A stretch of 56,626 nucleotides of DNA from contig CANEHE010000010.1 in NCBI GenBank assembly GCA_947427285.1, positions 1 through 56,626 of the forward strand. The letters are read 5' to 3'. A program made the position numbers and the translations under genes. The notes below the pieces were generated by a model. The model saw only the letters and a list, made by a program, of their open reading frames with translations, was not told the DNA's origin and did not search any database. This stretch comes from an uncultured Porphyromonadaceae bacterium. Lineage in GTDB: Bacteria > Bacteroidota > Bacteroidia > Bacteroidales > Muribaculaceae. Below, piece by piece: positions 26,327-36,152 of this stretch; the first letter of the stretch is position 1, and each line of letters begins with the position of its first letter.

Positions 26327-28741
26327 ATGATGAACATCAAGCGTTACGCCCTTCTGACAATCATGGCCGTTGCAATCATCTTTACCACTCTTGCCGATAA
26401 TGTCAAGATTTCCGGAAAAGTAATTGACAACGAAGACAAACCGGTAGAGTTTGCAACCGTGCGTATTGCAGGCACTGCTGTCGGCACCAATACTGATCTT
26501 AAAGGAGTATATTCCTTAAATGTGGCTCAGGCAGATACACTGAAGATTGTCTTCAGCTGTATCGGATTCAAGACAGTAACACATCAGCTTATAAAGCCAT
26601 CTGGCGATCTTACCTTGAATGTAAGACTTTATCCTAATGACATCGAACTGCAGGATGTAGAAGTTATCGGCTTCCGAAAAAACATCAACGGAATGCAGAG
26701 TCTCGACACTGAGTCGTTCAAACTTTCTCCCGATGTTTCTGGCGGATCTGTCGAAGCCATGATCACTACTATGGCAGGTGTGAACTCATCAAATGAAATG
26801 AGCTCACAATATAGTGTGCGTGGCGGATCTTTTGATGAGAACTCCGTATATATCAATGGAACGGAGATATACCGGCCACAACTCGTAAGGAGCGGCCAAC
26901 AAGAGGGTTTGTCTATAATCAATCCAGACATGGTCGGCAAACTTGAATTCTCCACAGGAGGATTCCCTGCTCGTTATTCCGACAAAATGTCGTCAGTCCT
27001 CGACATCACATACCGCGAACCGGAAGCACTTGAGGCAGCAGTATCCCTCTCCCTTATGGGTGGTTCTCTGACATTCGGGCAAAATTCGAAAAAATTCAAT
27101 CAACTGCATGGTCTGAGACTGAAGAAAAACAACTCTCTCCTTTCATCACTTGAGACAAGAGGTGAGTATGATCCTCTTTATTTCGATTATCAGACCAACA
27201 TGACTTTCAAACCATCTGACCGGTTTGAACTCAACTTCCTCGGCAACATATCTCTCAATCATTATAACTTTAAGCCGGCTGACCGCACCACAAGTTTCGG
27301 CACGTCCTCTGATGTAAAACAGTTCAAGGTCTACTTCGACGGCGAAGAAAAAGACAAATTTGAGACATATCTCGGCGCACTGACCGCATCATACCGTCTC
27401 AACAGGGCAACATCGTTTGATCTCTCGCTGTCCGCATTTCTGACCAATGAACTTGTAAGCTATGATATTTCCGGAGAATACTGGCTAAACCAGGCGGGCA
27501 CCGGAGGGGACAATGCCATAGGGGGTGAACTCGGAGTCGGAAAATACATGGAGCATTCACGCAACCGTCTTAAAGCATCCGTGATCCAACTCGCCATGAG
27601 AGGACGCACGGTAGTGCGTAACAACTATATCACATACGGAGTTACATTCCAACATGAAAATTTCCGTGACCGTACCCGCGAATGGGAATGGCGCGATTCC
27701 GCCGGATATTCTCTACCCACCGCCCCACCCGGAGTCCATTTGATATATAATCTTTCCTCACGTCAGGATATTTCAAACTCCCGTCTGGCATTCTTTGCCG
27801 AAGACGCTTTGTATCTATCCACTAAAGCCGCCTATCTCACGCTCAACGGAGGCCTTCGGTTTTCCTATTGGTCGATGAATAAGGAGTTTCTGGTTTCTCC
27901 CAGGGTAAATCTTTCCATATCCCCTGTCAACTTCAACCGTTGGAATTATCGTGTGGCAGTAGGCCTCTATTATCAGAGTCCCTTCTACAAGGAATACAGA
28001 CAAGCCCTATCCGATGACTATGGCAATTCAATCGTACAGCTGAACCGGAATATAAAGTCGCCAAGCAGCCTACAGTTCATATTCGGAACAGACTACGAAT
28101 TCCGTATGTTCAACCGACCATTCAAGCTTACAGGAGAAGCATATTTTAAGGCATTGTCTAATCTTATATCATACGAATACGACAATCTTAAAGTAAGTTA
28201 TTCAGGGGTAAATGATTCCAAAGGTCACATCATGGGACTTGACTTCAAACTGTTCGGACAGTTCGTGCCTGGATCAGATTCCTGGCTGACATTCTCGCTA
28301 ATGAACACAAGCCAGACTCTAAATGGCAAAAAAGTACCATTACCATCTGATCAAAGATATTCCGTCGGATTATATTTCACAGACTATTTCCCTAAATTTC
28401 CCAAACTCAAATTCTCTCTTAGAGGTGTGATTTCCGACGGACTGACCATGACCGCACCACGTATAAGCCGCGATCAATCATGGTTCAGAGCTCCTGCCTA
28501 CAAACGTGTCGATATCGGTCTGAGTTATCAGTTTGTCGGTGCTCCTTCAGATGGAATAAGGCCTCATAATTTCTGGAGACACTTCAAAAGTATCGTACTC
28601 GGTGTGGATGTGTTCAACCTTTTCGACATCTCAAACGTCAGCTCATACTATTGGGTGACAGACGTCAACAACATTCAATATGCCGTGCCGAACTATCTTA
28701 CTCGCAGACAGTTTAACGTAAGACTCTCATTTGAGTTATGA
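26327..28741 (+). CDS. TonB-dependent outer-membrane receptor with carboxypeptidase-like N-domain
   Basis: An 804-residue active transporter for the outer membrane, energised by TonB. It has a signal peptide (ending near FTTLADN), a carboxypeptidase-regulatory-like beta-sandwich at about 26-110 (KISGKVIDNEDKPVEFATVRI), a plug at about 115-230 (YSVRGGSFDENSVYINGTEIY) and a 22-strand-type barrel to the C-terminus. It lacks a neighbouring SusD, so it is not a classical glycan-uptake pair; substrate unknown. The start could equally be the second ATG at 26330. The ATGA overlap with the U32 gene (28738-28741) suggests coupled expression. Confidence 0.93.
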   Translation: MMNIKRYALLTIMAVAIIFTTLADNVKISGKVIDNEDKPVEFATVRIAGTAVGTNTDLKGVYSLNVAQADTLKIVFSCIGFKTVTHQLIKPSGDLTLNVRLYPNDIELQDVEVIGFRKNINGMQSLDTESFKLSPDVSGGSVEAMITTMAGVNSSNEMSSQYSVRGGSFDENSVYINGTEIYRPQLVRSGQQEGLSIINPDMVGKLEFSTGGFPARYSDKMSSVLDITYREPEALEAAVSLSLMGGSLTFGQNSKKFNQLHGLRLKKNNSLLSSLETRGEYDPLYFDYQTNMTFKPSDRFELNFLGNISLNHYNFKPADRTTSFGTSSDVKQFKVYFDGEEKDKFETYLGALTASYRLNRATSFDLSLSAFLTNELVSYDISGEYWLNQAGTGGDNAIGGELGVGKYMEHSRNRLKASVIQLAMRGRTVVRNNYITYGVTFQHENFRDRTREWEWRDSAGYSLPTAPPGVHLIYNLSSRQDISNSRLAFFAEDALYLSTKAAYLTLNGGLRFSYWSMNKEFLVSPRVNLSISPVNFNRWNYRVAVGLYYQSPFYKEYRQALSDDYGNSIVQLNRNIKSPSSLQFIFGTDYEFRMFNRPFKLTGEAYFKALSNLISYEYDNLKVSYSGVNDSKGHIMGLDFKLFGQFVPGSDSWLTFSLMNTSQTLNGKKVPLPSDQRYSVGLYFTDYFPKFPKLKFSLRGVISDGLTMTAPRISRDQSWFRAPAYKRVDIGLSYQFVGAPSDGIRPHNFWRHFKSIVLGVDVFNLFDISNVSSYYWVTDVNNIQYAVPNYLTRRQFNVRLSFEL

Positions 28742-30504
28742 ACGCACTACGTGAGCTTGAACTGCTGGCACCCGCACGCGATGCTGAAGTGGCCCGTGAG
28801 GCTATTCTCCACGGTGCGGATGCAGTCTACATAGGCCCCCCCTCACACGGTGCGAGAAAATCTGCCTCAAATTCCCTTGATGACATAAGGCGCACGGTCG
28901 AATTTGCACATCAATTTCGCACAAAAGTGTATGCTACAGTAAATACGATAGTATACGACAAGGAATTGCGCGATGTGGAAAGTCTTATTCACAACCTCTA
29001 TCGAATTGGAATCGATGCCCTGATTATTCAGGATATGGGAATACTACGGCTCGACATCCCTCCCATTCCTCTTCATGCATCAACCCAATGTGACAACCGG
29101 ACACCTGAAAAAGCACGTTTTCTGGAAGAGGTGGGATTTTCCCAGATTGTTCTGGCAAGAGAGTTGACAATAAAGGAAATATCGGATATATGTCATACGG
29201 TGAAGATCCCGGTGGAGGTATTTGTCCACGGTGCACTGTGTGTCAGCTACAGCGGACGTTGCCATGCCTCCTATCGTGCTTGCGGCAGAAGTGCCAATCG
29301 GGGTGAGTGCGCACAGCTATGCCGACTCCCATATACCCTTTCTGACAGCAAAGGCAATATCATAGCCAAAGACCGATATCTGTTGTCTCTGAAAGATCTG
29401 AATGCTTCTGACAGATTAAAGGAACTTATAGACGCTGGTGCCGCATCGTTTAAGATCGAGGGTCGACTCAAAGATGCCGCGTACGTAAAAAATGTCACGG
29501 CCTACTATCGTCGCCAGCTTGATTCCATTATAAACAGCCATCCGGAACGTTACATACGCGCATCATGCGGACAATCCGACATCTCTTTCAATCCGGATGT
29601 CACAAAATCATTTAATCGATCCTTTACGCATTATTTCCTCGATTCCCCGCGTCCAGACGAAATATCATCTCCACTGACGCCTAAATCCATCGGGGAACCG
29701 ATAAATGATCTGTCCATGCTGCATAACGGCGACGGGATAAGTTGGTTTGACAAATCTGGCAACTATCGCGGAGCCTTGGTCAATGGCATCGTGAACGGAA
29801 AAATCAAACTCTCTGACGGGTCATCCATAAAAAGCCACAGTCAGATTTACCGGACCTCAGACCTGCGCTTCAATCAATTGTTATCAAAACCCACGGCAAT
29901 ACGCAGAATAAACGTACATATCCATCTCTCCCCCTCCGGACTGACCGCATGCGACGAACGTGGTGTGACCGTAAAGATCCCACTTGAGACTACAATCTCA
30001 AAAGCCAGAATCCCACAGGAACATACAACCACAATAGCAAAACTCGGGGCAACTATCTATAAAGCTGCTTCCATTACCTCCGACCTCTCTCCTGACGACT
30101 TCATCCCAGTATCGGCACTGACATCATTAAAGCGAAGAATGACGGAAGCTCTTGACAATACAAACACCGTCGTTTATCCTTACAGTTATCGGAGACCGGA
30201 AAACCCAACAGCGACATACCCGTTCCGACATATCGATTTCCGCGATAATGTCGCCAACTCTCTTGCACGTAAATTTTACAATAGTCATGGAGTGGAATAT
30301 ATAACAGGATCTCTTGAGACAACAGCTGGAGGGGATATAGACAATATGCCTGTAATGACAACGCGACACTGTATTCTGAGGGAACTCGGTATGTGCAGAA
30401 AAGAGGTCCGTATACACGAACCTCTGACTATGAGCACCGGTAATCGACGGTACCGTCTCAAATTTGACTGCAAGCGGTGCGAAATGATTATTCTGGAATC
30501 ATAA
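28738..30504 (+). CDS. Peptidase U32-family protein (RlhA/TrhP-like)
   Basis: Members of this family called peptidases include RlhA and TrhP, which hydroxylate cytidine in 23S rRNA or uridine in tRNA. The 588-residue protein has the N-terminal TIM-barrel-like region (LELLAPARDAEVAREAILHG, DAVYIG) and the U32 signature with Cys168, Cys175, Cys182, Cys191 and Cys195 in LCVSYSGRCHASYRACGRSA and NRGECAQLCR. The C-terminal extension ends with a CKRC pair. An RNA hydroxylation role is inferred. Length is closer to RlhA than to TrhP. Coupled to the TonB receptor by a 4-base overlap. Confidence 0.9.
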   Translation: MNALRELELLAPARDAEVAREAILHGADAVYIGPPSHGARKSASNSLDDIRRTVEFAHQFRTKVYATVNTIVYDKELRDVESLIHNLYRIGIDALIIQDMGILRLDIPPIPLHASTQCDNRTPEKARFLEEVGFSQIVLARELTIKEISDICHTVKIPVEVFVHGALCVSYSGRCHASYRACGRSANRGECAQLCRLPYTLSDSKGNIIAKDRYLLSLKDLNASDRLKELIDAGAASFKIEGRLKDAAYVKNVTAYYRRQLDSIINSHPERYIRASCGQSDISFNPDVTKSFNRSFTHYFLDSPRPDEISSPLTPKSIGEPINDLSMLHNGDGISWFDKSGNYRGALVNGIVNGKIKLSDGSSIKSHSQIYRTSDLRFNQLLSKPTAIRRINVHIHLSPSGLTACDERGVTVKIPLETTISKARIPQEHTTTIAKLGATIYKAASITSDLSPDDFIPVSALTSLKRRMTEALDNTNTVVYPYSYRRPENPTATYPFRHIDFRDNVANSLARKFYNSHGVEYITGSLETTAGGDIDNMPVMTTRHCILRELGMCRKEVRIHEPLTMSTGNRRYRLKFDCKRCEMIILES

Positions 30505-30542
30505 ACATCAGATATCCTCTATTAGGAAGCTATATGCCAATG

Positions 30543-31130
30543 TCAGAATCCTTTGGCCCATTTTTCTATATCCTCATCCGACACACCGTTTATCAACAAT
30601 CCTTTTTCGAATTTCAGATTAGGATATGATCTTGTCAGTTCTTTCTCACTGTTTACAATATCACTGCCTCCAGAGGTCATGAAAGGCACAATTGTCTTTC
30701 CTTCAAGTGGAGTGGATTCGATGAAGGTATTTATAATCGTCGGGGCAGAGTTCCACCAATTCGGATAGCCAATAAACACCACCTCATATTTGTCAGCATC
30801 CTCCAGTTTACCTGAGATTGCCGGGCGCGATGACCGGTCATGCATCTCTATCGAACTGCGGCTTTTAGAATTCCTCCAGTCAAGATCCGCATCCGTATAC
30901 TTTTTCTCCGGAGTGATTTCAAAAATGTCGGCCCCGATAGCTCTGGCAATTCTTTTGGCTGCCCTCTCCGTAGTGCCGGTTGCCGAGAAATAACATACCA
31001 CCGCCTTACCACCATTGTCATTAGTTTTGGCAGCATTTTCTTCTCCCTGTGTATTTGTAGTACACGATCCCATACACAATATACCTGCCGTCATGGCCAT
31101 TGCACCGTTCATAATTGAATTCTTTTTCAT
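30543..31130 (-). CDS. Exported flavodoxin-like lipoprotein
   Basis: A 195-residue protein with a lipoprotein signal (ILCMGSC, lipid Cys23) and then a flavodoxin domain. The FMN phosphate loop is YFSATGTTERAAKRIA, then FIGYPNWWNSAPTIINTFIE and VPFMTSGGSDIVNSE. The ATG at 31130 is chosen because it directly opens the signal peptide. Lipidation predicts that the flavin domain is outside the cytoplasm, where it could carry electrons in the periplasm; partner unknown. Convergent with the U32 gene, 38 bases away, with no obvious terminator between. Confidence 0.88.
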   Translation of the reverse strand: MKKNSIMNGAMAMTAGILCMGSCTTNTQGEENAAKTNDNGGKAVVCYFSATGTTERAAKRIARAIGADIFEITPEKKYTDADLDWRNSKSRSSIEMHDRSSRPAISGKLEDADKYEVVFIGYPNWWNSAPTIINTFIESTPLEGKTIVPFMTSGGSDIVNSEKELTRSYPNLKFEKGLLINGVSDEDIEKWAKGF

Positions 31131-31166
31131 AATAAATCCTATGATCTGATTTACATAAGTCAAAGA

Positions 31167-31196
31167 CAAAATTAATATCAATCCAAATTTTACAAA
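31167..31196 (-). promoter_or_regulatory. Promoter of the flavodoxin lipoprotein
   Basis: Minus strand TTTG (31196-31193), 18 bases, TAATTTTG (31174-31167), 36 bases before the ATG. Good fit to the Bacteroidota consensus. Confidence 0.65.
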
Positions 31197-31269
31197 AACC
31201 ATTTTTACTGTATTGCTTCACAGTTTCCCCTATCGTAATGACAAAATAAGTTGTTCATCCGTATACAAT

Positions 31270-31298
31270 AAAACCGTCGCCCGTTTATAGGGCGACGG
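31270..31298 (-). terminator. Intrinsic terminator after the OmpA gene
   Basis: Perfect 9-bp GC-rich stem CCGTCGCCC (31274-31282) / GGGCGACGG (31290-31298), 7-base loop, followed on the minus strand by TTTTATTG. It lies 34 bases beyond the stop. Confidence 0.85.
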
Positions 31299-31331
31299 CC
31301 TAATAGTTTACTCAATTAATCTGAGAACCGA

Positions 31332-32543
31332 TTATTTTGCCTCCTTGATAGTTACGGCGCGGTCGAGCGGAGCAGACTTGATGCCGAAGTCAGTGAGGTT
31401 GTTGTTGTCGATACGAGCGTCAAGCTGATCCTCGTTGACACCGCACTTGATGAGGAATGCCTTCACACCGTTCACACGGGCATTGCGGAGACGTGTATTG
31501 ATCTCATCATTGCCGGTGTAGTTGTCAGCCCAGCCTGTGAGTACATATTTCTTATTGGACTCCTTCATCACGTTGGCCACAGAACGAAGTACGTTCTTCT
31601 CACGGGGAGAGATAGTGGACTGGTTGATGGGATAGTAAACAGTGCAGAGACCTTCGCAGTTCTCAGCGGGAGCCTGCTTCACAGGACGCTTGAGGCAGTC
31701 GTCAAGCTGCTTCTGCAGATCAGCGATCTTATTGTCGGCATTAGCGAGACGGGCCACAAGAGCATCGCCCTCAGCATCGGTATACTTCCATGTGGGGCAT
31801 ACAGCTGTTGTCGGGCAATTCCAATCGGTCTTACCTAGGTTAACAGTGAACCCAAGTGAAACGGCCAGATCGGAATTCATGCGCTGGAAGTCGATAAGAT
31901 TATACTGAACGTCCAAGAACAGTTCGAAATGCTTTGAGAGAGCAAAGCTGTTCATGATGCCGACATTGGCAAACATAACGGTGTTATGAGCATTCACCCA
32001 CATCAGGTCGTCTTTATTGCCATCGGTGAGATATACACCTCCATCATGGTTGTAACGACGGGCCTGTGTCCAATATGCGCCTGCACCTCCGTGGAGAGTG
32101 GCATTGTAGACACGATTGGGCTTGTAGCCACACCACCAGTTGGTGAGGTTGACCAGAATATCGAATTCAGGACCGATGCCCATGAACTTTTCGGGATAGA
32201 ACTTACCATCAATGGAACCGTCGTTCATCTTCTGGTACATCGCACCGGGATAGCAAGCACCTTTACTCATAATCCAGTTGGCACCCAGACGGAAACCGAA
32301 GGTAGGAGTAACCCATTTGCCTACATAGAGAGCAGCATTGCCGCCAAAGCGGTTTTTGAGATCTGCATGTACATCATTTTTGCCGAAAAGGATGTTGCTA
32401 CCACCCTGAGCTGTTATGAACCAGTTGTCTTTTGCACGGTTCATGAGCAGACCCTGCGAGCAATCCTCGACATAAGTCACCTCCTGAGCGGAAGCAGCAC
32501 CCATTGCGAGAGATGCAAGAGCTAATAATACAATTTTCTTCAT
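31332..32543 (-). CDS. OmpA family outer-membrane protein
   Basis: A 403-residue major-type OmpA: signal peptide (ASLAMGAASAQ), N-terminal beta-barrel of about 240 residues with many aromatic strand ends (LYVGKWVTPTFGFRLGANW, FELFLDVQYNLIDF), a coiled linker (LVARLANADNKIADLQKQL), a Cys pair, and a C-terminal OmpA peptidoglycan-binding domain (NKKYVLTGWADNYTGNDEI, RLRNARVNGVKAFLIKCG). It anchors outer membrane to cell wall and is probably abundant. It has its own promoter and terminator, so it is monocistronic. Confidence 0.95.
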   Translation of the reverse strand: MKKIVLLALASLAMGAASAQEVTYVEDCSQGLLMNRAKDNWFITAQGGSNILFGKNDVHADLKNRFGGNAALYVGKWVTPTFGFRLGANWIMSKGACYPGAMYQKMNDGSIDGKFYPEKFMGIGPEFDILVNLTNWWCGYKPNRVYNATLHGGAGAYWTQARRYNHDGGVYLTDGNKDDLMWVNAHNTVMFANVGIMNSFALSKHFELFLDVQYNLIDFQRMNSDLAVSLGFTVNLGKTDWNCPTTAVCPTWKYTDAEGDALVARLANADNKIADLQKQLDDCLKRPVKQAPAENCEGLCTVYYPINQSTISPREKNVLRSVANVMKESNKKYVLTGWADNYTGNDEINTRLRNARVNGVKAFLIKCGVNEDQLDARIDNNNLTDFGIKSAPLDRAVTIKEAK

Positions 32544-32618
32544 AGAACAACAATATTAACGAATATTTTCATTTATCAAATTTCGGGTATGCGAATCTAC
32601 GTCAAAGTAAATTCGGTG

Positions 32619-32626
32619 CAAAGATA
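32619..32626 (-). promoter_or_regulatory. Candidate -7 box of the OmpA gene
   Basis: Minus strand TATCTTTG, 76 bases before the ATG, leaving a long 5' leader of about 65-70 bases, as common for abundant outer-membrane proteins. No -33 TTTG is evident. Confidence 0.6.
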
Positions 32627-32651
32627 ATACCTTTTTTCCGAATTAACAGCT

Positions 32652-34673
32652 TTAACCTAAAAATTGTTTAATTTTACTTAAAATATTAGGCAAAGTAAAC
32701 CCGAATTTCTCATCAAGCACCTTGTACGGAGCCGATGCACCGAAACGTTGCAACCCATATATCTCGTAACATCCATGCATCAGAGGCATCAATGCCGCAG
32801 GTAAACCGGCTGTGAGACCAAATATCTTGGAACCGGACGGCATCACCTCTTCGCGATAGGCCACAGGCTGACGCATGAAAAGTCCAACAGAAGGTACCGA
32901 TACTACCTGAGCGCGAATTCCTTCTTTAGCCAATTCCTCAGCAGCATGACACAAAAGTGAGACTTCACTGCCATTGGCAACAAGAATCACCTGCGGGTTT
33001 TCAGCCGGAATGACAACATATCCGCCATGTGATGCTTTCCTCGCATCCTCGCGACGGTTATCACCCGGAAGATCCTCAAGATCCTGACGGGAGAAAATCA
33101 GTACGGTAGGAGACTCCCAGTTGTTCATAGCCATACGATATGCTTCGACCGTTTCAGCTGAGTCGGCAGGTCGTATCACAAGAGCAGCCTGTTTGCCGGA
33201 AAGATTATCCATCTGTTCAAGCAGACGTATCTGTGCCTCATGCTCTACTGGTTCATGAGTCGGACCATCCTCTCCTACACGGAATGCATCGTGAGTATAG
33301 ATATACTTGACCGGCAATTCCATAAGTGCGGAAAGACGTATGGCTGGTTTCATATAATCCGAGAATACAAAGAAAGTACCACAGGCTCCTACCAGCCCTC
33401 CATGAAGCGCAATACCGTTTATCAGACAGGCCATTGTAAGTTCTGCCACCCCTGCCTGAAGGAAAGCCCCCGAAAAATCTCCACGCATGAAAGCATGAGT
33501 CTTTTTAAGGAAGCCGTCAGTCTTGTCGCTGTTGGCCAAGTCTGCGGAGGAGACAATCATATTGCCCACGTGTTCAGCCAAAAAGCCCAATACAGCTGCA
33601 GAAGCTGCACGAGAAGCCATCCCGGGCTTAAGCTGAATCGCATTCCAGTCGAGATCGGGAAGTTTTCTGTCGATAAATGACTGAAGTTCGGCTGCCTTTT
33701 CAGGATTCTCTTTTGCCCAATATCCGTATGCGTCTTTCTTTACCTTTACTATCTTTTCAAGTTCAGCACGACGATCGGAATAGAGACGTTTTACATCGTC
33801 CCATATCTGCCACGGATTCTCTGGATCACCACCCAGATGCTTCACAGTAGCGTCAAGATCTGCCCCGGCCTTGGTAAGCGGCTGTCCATGAGTGGCAATA
33901 CTACCCTCCAGAGATTTCCCGTCCGATCCTAAAGCTCCATGAGCCATAATAGTACGCCCTATTATAAGTGTCGGACGAACGGATTCCTGTTGGGCTGTTT
34001 CCAATGCCCCTGCAATGGCAACGGGGTCTGAACCGTCTATCTCTATCACATTCCAGTTCCACGAACGGTATTTGGCTGCAGTGTCCTCATCTGTGACCTC
34101 ATCCACCATAGTGGATAGCTGCACCTTATTGGAATCATAGAACATAATAAGATTGTGCAGTCCGAGAGTTCCCGCAATGCGGCCAGCCCCCTGACTCACC
34201 TCCTCCTGAATACCTCCGTCGGAGATAAAAGCATACGTCTTATGGGAAACCACCTCTCCAAACCTTGCGGCGAGAAAACGTTCGGCAATAGCCGCACCGA
34301 CAGCCATGGCATGTCCCTGACCAAGCGGACCGGATGTATTCTCCACACCACGTTCCGGATCAAGTTCCGGATGACCGGGTGTCACGCTGCCCCACTGGCG
34401 GAATTGTTGCAGTTCCTCAATAGTGAACTTGCCGGTAAGAGCGAGCACACTATAAAGCATCGGTGACATGTGACCCGGATCAAGGAAAAAGCGATCGCGG
34501 GCTATCCATGTAGGATCCGACGGGTCATAGACCATGAATTTTGAGAAAAGTACATTGACGAAATCCGCGCCTCCCATGGCACCACCGGGATGACCCGACT
34601 TAGCCTTTTCCACCATCTCGGCCACAAGGACACGGATGTTGTCAGCGGCGCGGTTCATTAATTGAGCATCCAT
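32652..34673 (-). CDS. tkt: Transketolase
   Basis: Thiamine-diphosphate enzyme moving two-carbon units between sugar phosphates in the non-oxidative pentose phosphate pathway. The 673-residue length is normal. Marks: AKSGHPGGAMGGADFVNVLF, PGHPELDPERGVENTSGPLGQG, the ThDP motif with AFISDGGIQEEVSQ...DSNKVQLS, and the C-terminal half THDAFRVGEDGPTHEPVEHEAQIR. The usual GDG of the ThDP motif reads SDGGIQEE, as in many Bacteroidota sequences. It follows the MFS gene by 56 bases with no promoter seen, so probably cotranscribed. Confidence 0.95.
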   Translation of the reverse strand: MDAQLMNRAADNIRVLVAEMVEKAKSGHPGGAMGGADFVNVLFSKFMVYDPSDPTWIARDRFFLDPGHMSPMLYSVLALTGKFTIEELQQFRQWGSVTPGHPELDPERGVENTSGPLGQGHAMAVGAAIAERFLAARFGEVVSHKTYAFISDGGIQEEVSQGAGRIAGTLGLHNLIMFYDSNKVQLSTMVDEVTDEDTAAKYRSWNWNVIEIDGSDPVAIAGALETAQQESVRPTLIIGRTIMAHGALGSDGKSLEGSIATHGQPLTKAGADLDATVKHLGGDPENPWQIWDDVKRLYSDRRAELEKIVKVKKDAYGYWAKENPEKAAELQSFIDRKLPDLDWNAIQLKPGMASRAASAAVLGFLAEHVGNMIVSSADLANSDKTDGFLKKTHAFMRGDFSGAFLQAGVAELTMACLINGIALHGGLVGACGTFFVFSDYMKPAIRLSALMELPVKYIYTHDAFRVGEDGPTHEPVEHEAQIRLLEQMDNLSGKQAALVIRPADSAETVEAYRMAMNNWESPTVLIFSRQDLEDLPGDNRREDARKASHGGYVVIPAENPQVILVANGSEVSLLCHAAEELAKEGIRAQVVSVPSVGLFMRQPVAYREEVMPSGSKIFGLTAGLPAALMPLMHGCYEIYGLQRFGASAPYKVLDEKFGFTLPNILSKIKQFLG

Positions 34674-34729
34674 AAATACAGATGTTTATATGTTTATAAT
34701 ATTGTCTTTTATACTATTATATGTCAGTA

Positions 34730-36091
34730 TCAGAGTGCATCCGGTATCTCTTCTTCCTCCTCTACGGGAATATCCTTGTTGACATTTCTTGACCCTGCCA
34801 GAGCATAATAAAGCAGATACCCGAGCATAGCGACTACAAGCCAATAAGATGTCATATATCCGTATGAAGTGGCAATGAAATTCTGAACAAGAGGCATCAC
34901 ACCACCCCCGACCACCATCATCATAAAAATTCCGGAAGCCTGTGCGGTATATTTGCCAAGTCCTTCAACTGCAAGATTGAATATGCCTCCCCACATTATT
35001 GATGTACACAGTCCGCACAAAACGAGAAGAAGTGCGGAAACGGGTACCTGTGCCATACTGAATCCATTCTCCACCGAATATGCCGGCATTGACACACGTA
35101 TGGACGAAGGAATAAGTATTGCAAAAATAACCAATACAATTGCAATAGAAGAAACAACAATAAGCTGCGTACGGCTGGAAACACGACCCGATATGACAGA
35201 GGAGGAAAGACGCCCTACGAGCATCAGAAGCCAATATACAGCCGCGACTGCTCCCGCTACAGCAGTAGCATTTTCTGTGATTCCGGATATTGCAGAATCA
35301 GAAAGATAAAAAATGAGTACACCGGGAATACCGACTTCAATGCCTACATAGAAGAAAATACCGATCACTCCCAATACGGTATGCCGGAAATTCCATGGAG
35401 AATGGCTGTATCGGATCCTGTGTTCACCTTTTCGGTTGAGATTGGGCTCCGGTATCCTGACAAAGGATATGACCACGAAAGCCATCACAAATACCCCCAT
35501 AGCTATCCAGAGCAGCGGAGTGACGTCGGTCATTGATGTTCGTGGAGTGACTGTACCAATCAGCATTCCGACGAAAAGGGGAGTAAGTGTCCCTGTCAAT
35601 GAGTTTAGCGAACCTCCAAGTTGGATGAGCTGGTTGCCCCTGTTTCCACCGCCACCGAGTATATTCCACATAGGATTGACTACCGTATTGAGCATACACA
35701 CACAGAAGCCACTGACGAATGCACCGAAGAGATAAATCAGAAAGTTAAGCATTACAGGTGCTCCATCAATGTGGAATACAGCCGTTTCAGCTCCTGTCAC
35801 GCTTGACAGATATTGGAGGAAAATACCAACCACACCGGTTGCCATAGCCCACAACGCAGTCTTTTTATACCCGATGCGGACAAGCATGTTTCCGGCAGGA
35901 ATGCCCATGATAAGATAGGCAAAAAAATTCATGAAGTTTCCGACCATCCCGGCCCATGAATAATTTCCCTGCCAGATGGTACCTATAGGCGCAGCGAGAT
36001 TCGTCACGAATGAAATCATGGCGAAGAGGAAAAACATGGCAATCACAGCCACTGTCCGCCCACTTGCTTTCACAGATTGATTGTTATCCAT
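34730..36091 (-). CDS. MFS sugar transporter, FucP-like
   Basis: A 453-residue major facilitator with about twelve membrane segments and short charged termini (end EEEEEIPDAL). The first repeat contains YLIMGIPAGNMLVRIGYKKTALWA, the MFS loop 2-3 motif in the FucP-type variant, and GAFVSGFCVCMLNTVVNPMWNILG resembles sugar:proton symporters of the FucP group. The substrate is probably a hexose, but this is inference. Upstream of transketolase in a probable two-gene unit, which would join sugar entry to pentose phosphate metabolism. Confidence 0.82.
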   Translation of the reverse strand: MDNNQSVKASGRTVAVIAMFFLFAMISFVTNLAAPIGTIWQGNYSWAGMVGNFMNFFAYLIMGIPAGNMLVRIGYKKTALWAMATGVVGIFLQYLSSVTGAETAVFHIDGAPVMLNFLIYLFGAFVSGFCVCMLNTVVNPMWNILGGGGNRGNQLIQLGGSLNSLTGTLTPLFVGMLIGTVTPRTSMTDVTPLLWIAMGVFVMAFVVISFVRIPEPNLNRKGEHRIRYSHSPWNFRHTVLGVIGIFFYVGIEVGIPGVLIFYLSDSAISGITENATAVAGAVAAVYWLLMLVGRLSSSVISGRVSSRTQLIVVSSIAIVLVIFAILIPSSIRVSMPAYSVENGFSMAQVPVSALLLVLCGLCTSIMWGGIFNLAVEGLGKYTAQASGIFMMMVVGGGVMPLVQNFIATSYGYMTSYWLVVAMLGYLLYYALAGSRNVNKDIPVEEEEEIPDAL

Positions 36092-36152
36092 AATTTATAC
36101 CATTAATATACTCTTCAACCGATATGTGACACTGCTGCCTGAGGATTGGGGC

